Part shown: positions 42,323-49,380 of the stretch, one piece after another | Layout: the number at the start of each line of letters is the position of its first letter | Numbering within the stretch: position 1 is the stretch's first letter | DNA from: DASPJL01 sp035628645 | GTDB taxonomy: Bacteria > Bacteroidota > Bacteroidia > Cytophagales > Cyclobacteriaceae | Length of the DNA: 49,380 nt | Direction of reading: 5' to 3' | NCBI GenBank assembly: GCA_035628645.1 | Contig: DASPJL010000088.1 | Location: 1 to 49,380, forward strand | Program-made: the position numbers and the translations under genes | The notes under the pieces: generated by a model | What the model saw: the letters and a program-made list of their open reading frames with translations, nothing else | Told to the model about the DNA's origin: nothing | The model's database searches: none

Positions 42323-43255
42323 ATGAATTACTCTTCTCCAAAAAAATATACTGCATTAATCAAGCAAAGATCAAAGGAGCTGGGCTTTGATTTTTGTGGG
42401 ATTTCCCGTGCGGATTTTTTACAAGAAGAGGCACCAAGACTTGAAAACTGGCTAAAGCAAAACATGCACGGCCAAATGAGTTATATGGCCAATCATTTTG
42501 ACAAAAGATTGGATCCGCGAAAGCTGCTAGAAGGCGCTAAATCCATAGTTTCCTTTTTGTTAAATTACTATCCTGAAGAAGACATTCCTTCAGAAGACAA
42601 TTACAAATTGTCTAAGTATGCCTATGGCACCGATTATCATTTTGTAATAAAAGATAAGCTTAAGGTCTTAATGGAAACGCTTAAACTTGAAGTTGGAGAT
42701 ATAGGAGGAAGGGCTTTTGTTGATTCTGCACCGGTCTTGGATAAGGCATGGGCAAAAAAAAGTGGGTTGGGTTGGGTAGGTAAGAATGCCAATTTGATAA
42801 ACAAGGGGAGTGGAAGTTTCTTTTTTATTGCCGAGTTGATCCTCGATCTGGAACTTGAGTATGACGGTCCTGTAAAAGATTATTGTGGAACCTGTACGCG
42901 CTGCCTGGATGCCTGCCCTACAGATGCTATTGTACAGCCTTATGTAGTGGATGGAAGTAAATGCATTTCCTATTACACAATTGAACTAAAAGAGCAAATT
43001 CCTCAGGAAGTGAAGGGAAAATTCGAGAATTGGGTTTTCGGTTGCGATATATGTCAAGATGTTTGCCCTTGGAATTCTTTTTCAAAAAGGCATTCAACTC
43101 CTGAATTTCTACCGAACCAAGAGCTTATTTCTATGAAGAAGTCTGATTGGGAAGAAATAACACAGGAAGTCTTTAGCAGAGTTTTTAAGAATTCTCCGGT
43201 AAAAAGAACCAAATTAGAAGGATTAAAACGAAATATAGCGTTTATAAAAGAGTGA
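42323..43255 (+). CDS. queG: Epoxyqueuosine reductase QueG
   Basis: 310 aa. N-terminal cobalamin-binding region (KELGFDFCGISRADFLQEEA) with conserved RLENWLKQNMHGQMSYM and DKRLDPRKLLEGAKS. Two [4Fe-4S] clusters: Cys188, Cys191, Cys194, Cys198 in CGTCTRCLDACPT, and Cys241, Cys244, Cys248 in CDICQDVCPWN plus a further Cys. Reduces epoxyqueuosine to queuosine in tRNA, the last step of queuosine synthesis. Shorter than the ~380-aa E. coli enzyme because the C-terminal HEAT-like region is absent, which is usual in Bacteroidota. Upstream the heptad repeat ends 8 nt before the ATG. Convergent with the 66-aa ORF, with 1 nt between stops. Confidence 0.95.
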   Translation: MNYSSPKKYTALIKQRSKELGFDFCGISRADFLQEEAPRLENWLKQNMHGQMSYMANHFDKRLDPRKLLEGAKSIVSFLLNYYPEEDIPSEDNYKLSKYAYGTDYHFVIKDKLKVLMETLKLEVGDIGGRAFVDSAPVLDKAWAKKSGLGWVGKNANLINKGSGSFFFIAELILDLELEYDGPVKDYCGTCTRCLDACPTDAIVQPYVVDGSKCISYYTIELKEQIPQEVKGKFENWVFGCDICQDVCPWNSFSKRHSTPEFLPNQELISMKKSDWEEITQEVFSRVFKNSPVKRTKLEGLKRNIAFIKE

Positions 43256-43256
43256 T

Positions 43257-43457
43257 TCAGGCGAACTTTCTTTGAAATCTTTTGAAGATCCTATCCAATA
43301 TTCTTTTATAAATATGACCAAACGTTTGGTAACACCAGGCTTTTAATTCTTTTATCTCTTGAACAATAAGAGAGTCTATTGCTTTTTTTAATTCTTTTTC
43401 GAAAAGCTTTTGATCAAAGCTTACTTTTTCAAGAATTATTTTAAAATACTCTAACAT
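43257..43457 (-). CDS. Small helical protein, function unknown
   Basis: 66 aa, Lys/Phe-rich and predicted all-helical (MLEYFKIILEKVSFDQKLFE to the C-terminal KRILDRIFKRFQRKFA). The sequence resembles small, widely distributed Bacteroidota proteins of the 'LxKVSFD..LF.KEL.K' type that have no assigned function. No signal peptide. Its stop lies 1 nt from that of queG on the opposite strand, and no promoter motif is evident upstream. Coding is supported by the familiar pattern and clean start. Confidence 0.68.
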   Translation of the reverse strand: MLEYFKIILEKVSFDQKLFEKELKKAIDSLIVQEIKELKAWCYQTFGHIYKRILDRIFKRFQRKFA

Positions 43458-43570
43458 ATCAAAAAAAATACTTCGTTGTATTGGTAAACTAAATTTCTCC
43501 GGTCTTATTTAACCGGATGAAGAACGAACATGTACGCAAATAGTTTATATGAGTAATGAAAATTATAACA

Positions 43571-43578
43571 TAAATTTG
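43571..43578 (+). promoter_or_regulatory. -7 box for batD-aroC
   Basis: TAAATTTG matches TAnnTTTG and lies 18 nt upstream of the batD ATG. The -33 region (TTTAT near 43544-43548) is weak. Confidence 0.5.
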
Positions 43579-43596
43579 TAAAATAAAAAGATAGGA

Positions 43597-45042
43597 ATGA
43601 ATTTTTTTTCTTTTCATATAAAAATTAAGCTGGTTTTTATTATTTCAACCTTTTTTTTAGTATATGGGTCTTTTTCTCAGGGCATCAATATAGAATTAGG
43701 CAATCCGAATATTGGTTTGAATGAAGTTTTTACCATTACTATTGTCGGAAATAACCAGAAGATTTCCATTTACAATGATTTTCCGGAGATACCGGGAATG
43801 GTAAAAAGGGATAAATCCCGCTCTACTTCTACCAATATTATCAATGGACAGGTTTCGTTCAGTCAAACTACCACCCAAAATTATATGGCTAAAAGAGTCG
43901 GGAAATATCGTTTGAAGCCATTTACGATGGAAATCAATGGTAAAAATTACAAATCAGACGGAATAACTATTAATGTAGGACCTCCCAGACAGGTTCAAAG
44001 AAATCCGTTTGATTTCAATCCGTTTGAGGATTTTTTTAATGATAGAAATGAACCATTGGAGTTTGTAGATGTAAAAGCCGATGCCTTTTTTGGCTTAACT
44101 ACAAATAAAGATGAAGTATATGTGGGAGAAGGAGTCACTGTATCGCTGGCGTTTTATGTAGCTGCGCAAAACCGGGCAGAACTTGATTTTGACGATATAG
44201 TTAATCAACATAATGAAATTTTGAAGAAACTCCGACCTGATAATTGTTGGGAGGAAAACTTCGATCTGGAACGCATAGAAAAGGCTACTGTTGTAGTAAA
44301 TGACAGAGTGTATACTCAATATAAAATATATCAGGGCGTATTTTATCCTTTAAGTACACAGAATATTGTGTTTCCTCCAATTGATTTGAGAATAAAGAAA
44401 TACTTAAGGGCAAGAGGAAGCTCCTTCTTTGATGTAAAGGAAAAAATAGAGACTTTTACCTCGAAAAAGAAAATAGTTAAGGTTAAAGAATTACCTCCCC
44501 ATCCATTAAAAGAAAAGGTAGCTGTTGGAAATTATAAACTCGAAGAACAGGTGTCTTCTTTGAATTTGAATACGGGAGAAAGTTTTAATTATGACTTTAA
44601 AATTGTAGGGGAAGGTAATATTGCAGGACTAGCCGGACCTGAGGTGCCTGAAACAAATGCACTCGCATTTTACAGTCCCAATGTAAAACAAAATATAAGG
44701 CGGGCGGGAAATAAGGTCACAGGTTCAAAACTCTTTAGCTATCATGGTATTCCTAACGAACCAGGCGCTTATCCTTTAGACAAATATTTTAGCTGGATAT
44801 TCTTTAACCCTTACACAGAAAAATACGATACCCTTCAGTCCGATTTGACTATAGCTGTATCTGGCGAAAGTAAATTAAATTCCTCAATAGTTTCATCAGA
44901 TTTAGGATCATTTTATGATCAAATGGGTCAGGTAGATGATACACTTAGGAAACGAGATGAAACAAAATGGAATGAATATTTGCTGAATGCTTTTATAGTG
45001 ATAATGATAGTAATTACTTTAGTGGTAATAATTAAGAAATAA
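43597..45042 (+). CDS. BatD-family protein (aerotolerance-type)
   Basis: 481 aa. A signal peptide (about residues 10-30, IKLVFIISTFFLVYGSFSQ) is followed by two to three Ig-like beta domains (INIELGNPNIGLNEVFTITI; ADAFFGLTTNKDEVYVGEGV). FDFNPFEDFFNDRNEPLEF is the Asn/Phe/Asp-rich linker typical of BatD, and a single C-terminal TM helix (FIVIMIVITLVVIIKK) ends the protein. BatD is usually encoded with BatA/B/C MoxR-linked genes; here it stands alone ahead of aroC, sharing the TAATG overlap, so it may be a BatD-like paralogue. Periplasmic, inner-membrane anchored. Confidence 0.85.
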   Translation: MNFFSFHIKIKLVFIISTFFLVYGSFSQGINIELGNPNIGLNEVFTITIVGNNQKISIYNDFPEIPGMVKRDKSRSTSTNIINGQVSFSQTTTQNYMAKRVGKYRLKPFTMEINGKNYKSDGITINVGPPRQVQRNPFDFNPFEDFFNDRNEPLEFVDVKADAFFGLTTNKDEVYVGEGVTVSLAFYVAAQNRAELDFDDIVNQHNEILKKLRPDNCWEENFDLERIEKATVVVNDRVYTQYKIYQGVFYPLSTQNIVFPPIDLRIKKYLRARGSSFFDVKEKIETFTSKKKIVKVKELPPHPLKEKVAVGNYKLEEQVSSLNLNTGESFNYDFKIVGEGNIAGLAGPEVPETNALAFYSPNVKQNIRRAGNKVTGSKLFSYHGIPNEPGAYPLDKYFSWIFFNPYTEKYDTLQSDLTIAVSGESKLNSSIVSSDLGSFYDQMGQVDDTLRKRDETKWNEYLLNAFIVIMIVITLVVIIKK

Positions 45043-46121
45043 TGTCGAGTATTTACGGAAAAATTTTTAGAATAAGCACCTTTGGAGAGTCTCATGGCAG
45101 AGCAGTAGGCGTAGTTATAGACGGTTGCCCGGCGGGGATTGAAATTGATATCGAATTCATTCAGTCGGAGTTGGACCGAAGAAGACCAGGACAATCTAAA
45201 ATCACCACCCAAAGAAAAGAAGAAGACAAAGTTGAAATCGTTTCTGGAATATTTGAAGGAAAATCTACTGGTACTCCGTTAACCTTACTGGTGTGGAATG
45301 AGGACCAGCGAAGCAAAGACTATTCTCATATTGCAGATAAATTTCGCCCTTCTCATGCCGATTATACCTATCAGGAAAAATATGGAATAAGAGATTACAG
45401 AGGAGGAGGAAGAAGCTCAGCAAGGGAAACATTGGCAAGAGTGGCAGCAGGAGCCGTTGCCAAATCAATCTTAAAGTCAAAGGGGATTACAGTGCAGGCC
45501 TTCGTTTCGCAGGTGGGCGCTTTAAAACTTGATCAGGATTATTCGCAATATGATTTAAGCTTGACCGAAAACAACATTCTTCGTTGTCCTGATCCTCAGA
45601 AAGCAGAAGAGATGATCGCGTTTATTGACGATGTAAGGAAAAACAGGGATACGGTGGGAGGTGTGGTTAGTTGTGTTGCCAAAGGAGTACCTGTTGGATT
45701 GGGAGAGCCTGTATTTGATAAATTACACGCCGAACTCGCAAAGGCCATGATGAGTATTAATGCAGTCAAAGGTTTTGAATATGGAAGCGGTTTCAAAGGA
45801 GTGGAAATGTTGGGCTCGCAGCATAACGATCATTTTTATGTGGAGGAGGGAAAAGTAAGGACCAAGACCAACTTATCAGGAGGTATACAGGGAGGAATTT
45901 CAAATGGCGAGGATATTTATTTCAGGGTTGCCTTTAAACCTGTGGCAACTTTAATGATGGACCAGGAAAGTGTGAATGAAAAAGGAGAATCTGTTGTTGT
46001 ATCTGGAAAAGGACGTCATGACCCATGTGTGGTGCCAAGAGCTGTTCCGATTGTGGAAGCAATGGCTGCCCTTGTTTTGATTGATTTTTACTTAAGAAAT
46101 AATGTTTCGAAAATAAAATAA
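45042..46121 (+). CDS. aroC: Chorismate synthase
   Basis: 359 aa. Signatures present: FGESHGRAVGVVIDGCPAGI near the N-terminus, GTPLTLLVWNEDQRSKDYSH, the RGGGRSSARETLARVAAGAV FMN/substrate loop, and the C-terminal GRHDPCVVPRAVPIVEAMAA. Converts 5-enolpyruvylshikimate-3-phosphate to chorismate with reduced FMN, the last shikimate-pathway step. Its ATG shares an A with the batD stop (TAATG), implying coupled translation. Followed by the Nfu gene 35 nt later without a visible terminator, so the three genes may be one transcript. Confidence 0.97.
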   Translation: MSSIYGKIFRISTFGESHGRAVGVVIDGCPAGIEIDIEFIQSELDRRRPGQSKITTQRKEEDKVEIVSGIFEGKSTGTPLTLLVWNEDQRSKDYSHIADKFRPSHADYTYQEKYGIRDYRGGGRSSARETLARVAAGAVAKSILKSKGITVQAFVSQVGALKLDQDYSQYDLSLTENNILRCPDPQKAEEMIAFIDDVRKNRDTVGGVVSCVAKGVPVGLGEPVFDKLHAELAKAMMSINAVKGFEYGSGFKGVEMLGSQHNDHFYVEEGKVRTKTNLSGGIQGGISNGEDIYFRVAFKPVATLMMDQESVNEKGESVVVSGKGRHDPCVVPRAVPIVEAMAALVLIDFYLRNNVSKIK

Positions 46122-46156
46122 AGAGGAGATAATAATAATATTTAAATATAGAAAAA

Positions 46157-46729
46157 ATGCAAACTAAAAAATTTGTAGATATATATCTGGAATCCAATCC
46201 TAATCCTAATTCCATGAAATTTGTTTTTAATTTTATGCTTTTACCAGAAGGGATGCATTTGGATTTTCCTGATCAGGAGTCAGCCGAGGGCTCGCCTCTG
46301 GCTTATGAGCTTTTTGAAATTCCTTATGTAAAAAGGGTATTTTTCATGAGCAACTTTGTTACCATCACTAAGGATGAGGAAAAAGAGTGGACGGAAATTT
46401 CTGCCGAGCTTAAATCCTTTCTAAAGGAATACTTTGAGGAGGGTAAACCGCTAATGATAGAGGACGTGATGGACAATGATGTTCATGATGATGACCCTGA
46501 AGTAGTAAAGAAAATAAAATCAGTTCTTAATGAATACATTCGTCCGGCAGTAGAGCAAGACGGAGGGGCAATAAGATTCCATTCTTACGTAGATGGTGTG
46601 GTGAAGGTATTATTACAAGGATCTTGCAGTGGATGTCCTTCCTCAACGATTACCTTGAAGGCGGGGATCGAGAATCTTTTAAGGAGAATGGTCCCCGAAG
46701 TAACTTCAGTAGAGGCAGAAGGCATTTAA
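46157..46729 (+). CDS. Nfu-type Fe-S cluster carrier (NifU N- and C-terminal-like domains)
   Basis: 190 aa. Residues about 7-95 form the Nfu_N domain (IYLESNPNPNSMKFVFNFML and AYELFEIPYVKRVFFMSNFV). Residues about 115-188 form the NifU C-terminal domain with Cys157 and Cys160 in LLQGSCSGCPSST, which bind a [4Fe-4S] cluster between two subunits. Transfers Fe-S clusters to target proteins in the cytosol. The stem of the transcription terminator starts inside the last codons of this gene (46712-46729). Confidence 0.94.
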   Translation: MQTKKFVDIYLESNPNPNSMKFVFNFMLLPEGMHLDFPDQESAEGSPLAYELFEIPYVKRVFFMSNFVTITKDEEKEWTEISAELKSFLKEYFEEGKPLMIEDVMDNDVHDDDPEVVKKIKSVLNEYIRPAVEQDGGAIRFHSYVDGVVKVLLQGSCSGCPSSTITLKAGIENLLRRMVPEVTSVEAEGI

Positions 46730-46753
46730 CCTGCCTTTTGCCTCTACTTTTTT
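46712..46753 (+). terminator. Rho-independent terminator overlapping the Nfu stop codon
   Basis: GAGGCAGAAGGCA (46712-46724) pairs with TGCCTTTTGCCTC (46732-46744), one wobble, around the loop TTTAACC that contains the stop codon. The T-tract ACTTTTTTTA follows. The last five sense codons of the Nfu gene (V-E-A-E-G-I region) form the stem. Confidence 0.88.
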
Positions 46754-48764
46754 AAGCTTCTTTAAGCTTTAAAATTTTAAACTCTACTCTTCTGTTTTTA
46801 GACCTTCCCTCAGGTGTTTTGTTGGAGGCAACCGGTTTAGCCTTTCCAAATGCTTTTACATCAATTCTACTGGCGTCAATTCCTTTATTGATAAAATAAG
46901 CCGTAACGGCTTCAGCTCTTTTTTTGGATAGCTGGTTATTGTATTTCGAGCTTCCCACATTATCAGTATGACCTGCTATTTCAATTACAATATCCGAATT
47001 GTCCTCAAGGAACGAGGTTATCCGGTCAAGCTCCGGAAAGGATTCTTCCTTCAATTCGGACTTATCCGTTTCAAAGAAAATATTATTCATTACAATAGTT
47101 TCTCCAACTTTAATGGGAACCAACATTAAATCCTGAACCATTTCCTTATTTTCTTTTTGGTCCATCAAATCGATATTCTGACTAACGGGAAGAAAACCTT
47201 CTGCCTCTGCCCTATAGCCATAAATTGCTTTTGAAGGAAGTACAATTTGATATTGACCCGTGGTTGAATCAGATTCGGCTATGCCTATTTCTTTTCCACC
47301 GGGTAATTGCTCATATATTATTTTTGCTGCGATTGGTTCTTTTGTTTTAGAATGAATCACCTTTCCTGTGATAGATACTACAGGAAGTGGTTGATAAAAG
47401 ATTGGAAGTGCAAGACGATAAAGATCTGCATCCTCATCTGAAATTTCTTTGGAATAATAAGCATACTTTCCGGTTTCAGGAATATTTATAAAGAAATCAT
47501 TTCGGGCAGAATTAATTGCCGGGCCCAGATTTTCAGGTTCTGTCCAGTTGGTCCATGTATCGTCAAGGCGTCTGGTTACATAAACATCATTTCCTCCATA
47601 TCCGCTAAATCCTCTTGAACTAAAATACAATGTCTTATCATCGGCAGCGAGAAAAGGTGAAGCTTCCTCAGAAGCAGTATTTAAAATGCTTCCCAGGTTT
47701 ATTGGTTCAGACCACTTCTCATCCGCCTGCAAAAAACTGACATACAAATCCCTGTCGCCATGTGTATCGTCTCTTTCTACAGATTGCAGAAGGATCTTTC
47801 TATTATTTGCAAGAAAATAATTGGCTTTTGGATTGTTATTGTATTCATTGACAATCACCAAAGATTTCGGTTGAGTCCAACCGGTTTCAGTTTTGGAGCT
47901 TACAGAGACTCCAGCTTTCAGTCTTCCGTCTTCAGTATACTGGTTACCCAGAAGGAGAATTATCGAATTTCCGTCCGGAGTAATAGAATTAATAAAGTTT
48001 GGACCTATAGTATTAATTGGTAATCCCAGGTTTTTTGCAATCCCCCATTCTTCAGTAACGGTATCCAGTTCAGAATACCATATATCTTCCTTATCCGAAA
48101 TGCCACCTATATTTTCAGGATGGTTTCTTCTGCTAAAAAATAGAGTTTTGCCGTCAGGAGATAGCAAAGGGCCGTATTCTTTGTAAGGGCTATTGATGTT
48201 GTCGGTCAATCTCTCGGGCGTCAAGTCTTTTCGAAGATTTTCAGCCAGGTTAATGTCTATTTTAATCGGAATTTTTGAATCTGATATTCCAATGGCGTCT
48301 ATACTATAATATCCTGGAATTGCATCGCCTTTGAGAACTATTTTTATGGCATGAACTTCATAAGGCGTTTTGTCCAAAAAGATATTCAGCAGTCGTGCTT
48401 TGATATTTATCGGTTTTGGTTCGAACGTATTGATAAGATATTCTTTATCATTTTTATCGTAAGCAAAAACCTTGTGGATGGCAGAGGCGCTATAGGATTC
48501 TGCGATCGCTATTTGCTGAATTTTAATCGGATAGGCAAAACCTACCTTTAAGAACTCTTCTTTGCCTGTTTTTGCAGGGGCCCATGCACTCGGGCTTTCT
48601 CCTCCTGCAGGTAAAACATTAGGTTTGTCTAAAACCTGTGCTGCAGAATATTGAAGTGGAGTTAATTGAGAGGAAAACTCAACTATCTTAGATGCCCATT
48701 GTACATTTTGGGCAAATGATAAATTTAAAACAAAACAAAAAACTCCTGTTAATAATCTCTTCAT
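46752..48764 (-). CDS. OmpA-family protein with PD40 repeats
   Basis: 670 aa with a signal peptide (RLLTGVFCFVLNLSFAQ). Residues about 20-170 look like a discoidin (F5/8 type C)-like beta-sandwich. Residues about 195-440 hold PD40/TolB-like beta-propeller repeats (PLLSPDGKTLFFSRRNHPE; ITPDGNSIILLLGNQYTEDG; FLAADDKTLYFSSRGFSGYG). A carboxypeptidase-regulatory-like domain follows (IAAKIIYEQLPGGKEIGIAE), and the C-terminal OmpA domain has IEIAGHTDNVGSSKYNNQLS and RVEFKI. Peptidoglycan-linked outer membrane protein, of the type often tied to gliding or T9SS in Bacteroidota. It lies immediately downstream of a related OmpA gene on the same strand. Confidence 0.92.
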   Translation of the reverse strand: MKRLLTGVFCFVLNLSFAQNVQWASKIVEFSSQLTPLQYSAAQVLDKPNVLPAGGESPSAWAPAKTGKEEFLKVGFAYPIKIQQIAIAESYSASAIHKVFAYDKNDKEYLINTFEPKPINIKARLLNIFLDKTPYEVHAIKIVLKGDAIPGYYSIDAIGISDSKIPIKIDINLAENLRKDLTPERLTDNINSPYKEYGPLLSPDGKTLFFSRRNHPENIGGISDKEDIWYSELDTVTEEWGIAKNLGLPINTIGPNFINSITPDGNSIILLLGNQYTEDGRLKAGVSVSSKTETGWTQPKSLVIVNEYNNNPKANYFLANNRKILLQSVERDDTHGDRDLYVSFLQADEKWSEPINLGSILNTASEEASPFLAADDKTLYFSSRGFSGYGGNDVYVTRRLDDTWTNWTEPENLGPAINSARNDFFINIPETGKYAYYSKEISDEDADLYRLALPIFYQPLPVVSITGKVIHSKTKEPIAAKIIYEQLPGGKEIGIAESDSTTGQYQIVLPSKAIYGYRAEAEGFLPVSQNIDLMDQKENKEMVQDLMLVPIKVGETIVMNNIFFETDKSELKEESFPELDRITSFLEDNSDIVIEIAGHTDNVGSSKYNNQLSKKRAEAVTAYFINKGIDASRIDVKAFGKAKPVASNKTPEGRSKNRRVEFKILKLKEA

Positions 48765-48810
48765 CGGTATGCTAAAATTTTATTTATTTTATTTAATTTT
48801 TTCTTCGTTG

Positions 48811-49380
48811 TTATATTTCGAGTACTCGTATTTCCACACGGCGATTTGTTTTCTTTGCTTCTTCAGAATCTTCTTTAGATAAGGGCATTGATCCGCCAAA
48901 AGCTTTCACTTTAACTCTTCTTTTATCAATTCCTTTATCATATATATAGTCCCTGATGGCTTCTACTCTTTCCTCTGAAAGCTGATAATTGAGTTTAGGG
49001 TTACCGCGAAAATCAGTATGGCCCTCCAATTGTATGACCATTTCAGCATTTTCATTTAACATTTCAACAATATCGTTCAATTCCTGAAGTGCAGACTTAG
49101 GAATATCGGAGGTACTTTGCTCAAAATATAAATTTTTAATTCTGATTACATGACCAACTCCCCCTGGAGAGAGGAAAAAATCTTTTTGAATGGAACTGGA
49201 ATCGCCGTTTGTATTTTCTTTAAAGGATAATGTTTCTCTATAAATCACAAAACCCTCTGCTCTTACAATAAAAGAATATTGATTTTTGCTGAGCATCATT
49301 GTTTCAAACTTCCCTGTACTATCTGCATTTGCAATACCGTAGTCATCACCGTAAGGCAGTTTCTCATAGGTGACTCGCCC
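48811..49380 (-). CDS. OmpA-family protein (partial, N-terminus beyond the right edge)
   Basis: At least 190 aa; the reading frame is open to the last base (GRVTYEKLPYGDDYGIANAD at the edge), so the start lies beyond the window. The visible part holds the end of a carboxypeptidase-regulatory-like domain (TGKFETMMLSKNQYSFIVRA) and a complete OmpA domain with LEGHTDFRGNPKLNYQLSEE and ending NRRVEIRVLEI. It is homologous to the neighbour at 46752-48764, whose matching segment is IYEQLPGGKEIGIAESDSTT. The two are probably tandem duplicates, 46 nt apart on the same strand. Confidence 0.9.
   Translation of the reverse strand, partial: GRVTYEKLPYGDDYGIANADSTGKFETMMLSKNQYSFIVRAEGFVIYRETLSFKENTNGDSSSIQKDFFLSPGGVGHVIRIKNLYFEQSTSDIPKSALQELNDIVEMLNENAEMVIQLEGHTDFRGNPKLNYQLSEERVEAIRDYIYDKGIDKRRVKVKAFGGSMPLSKEDSEEAKKTNRRVEIRVLEI

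Noticed and set aside
1..49380. Defence island, prophage, integrative element or transposon
   Set aside because: No integrase, transposase, phage structural, toxin-antitoxin, restriction or CBASS/retron-like genes were seen; gene content is chromosomal housekeeping and envelope.

Overview
The window reads as an AT-rich chromosomal segment of a Bacteroidota bacterium, most likely from the Cytophagales (Cytophaga/Sporocytophaga-like). The evidence is a porU-porV pair of the type IX secretion system (T9SS), many TAnnTTTG -7 promoter boxes, few Shine-Dalgarno sequences, a nusB/DUF1573/yajC/ybbR/coaE cluster, a DUF4382 lipoprotein, OmpA/PD40 proteins and standalone glutamyl-tRNA reductase. The genus is an inference. 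No tRNA, rRNA, CRISPR array, transposase, integrase or phage gene was seen.

Layout. 0-6 kb: minus-strand operon porU -> porV -> M16-like protein; the last has lost the zinc motif and is translationally coupled to porV. 6.1-8.6 kb: ECF sigma factor -> membrane anti-sigma-like protein -> outer-membrane beta-barrel protein. 8.7-14.2 kb: sodium:solute symporter, clpS, a PfkB kinase, a GroES-like paralogue without GroEL, and an overlapping pair of DUF2157-type membrane proteins. 14.4-22.8 kb: glycosyltransferase, metG, an orphan histidine kinase, metK, an RsmI-like methyltransferase and a lipoprotein. 22.9-30.9 kb: creatininase-family amidohydrolase, the six-gene cluster nusB-ytxH-DUF1573-yajC-ybbR-coaE, a half-size ABC exporter with a degenerate Walker B, and a second histidine kinase.

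31-43.5 kb: hemA with a perfect palindrome over its probable transcription start; a looser stretch with small secreted proteins (3D domain, 84-aa acidic) and a conserved 346-aa protein of unknown function; a zinc-ribbon protein; a DJ-1/PfpI protein with a ChbG/YdjC deacetylase; a WG-repeat protein; a DUF4382 lipoprotein; a methyltransferase; ruvB and queG. 43.6-49.4 kb: batD-aroC (coupled by TAATG), an Nfu-type Fe-S carrier, and two tandem related OmpA-family proteins, the second cut by the right edge.

Most genes are housekeeping or envelope genes, and no defence or biosynthetic island is visible. The main structure not explained by genes is a set of short-period (7- and 8-nt) degenerate tandem repeats confined almost entirely to intergenic gaps. 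One composite of them occurs in at least two clear copies (about 30.9-31.06 kb and 35.36-35.49 kb). The other points most worth checking are the M16 pseudo-peptidase tied to PorU/PorV, the hemA palindrome, the GroES-like paralogue, the Asp-for-Glu ABC half-transporter and the enlarged NusB.
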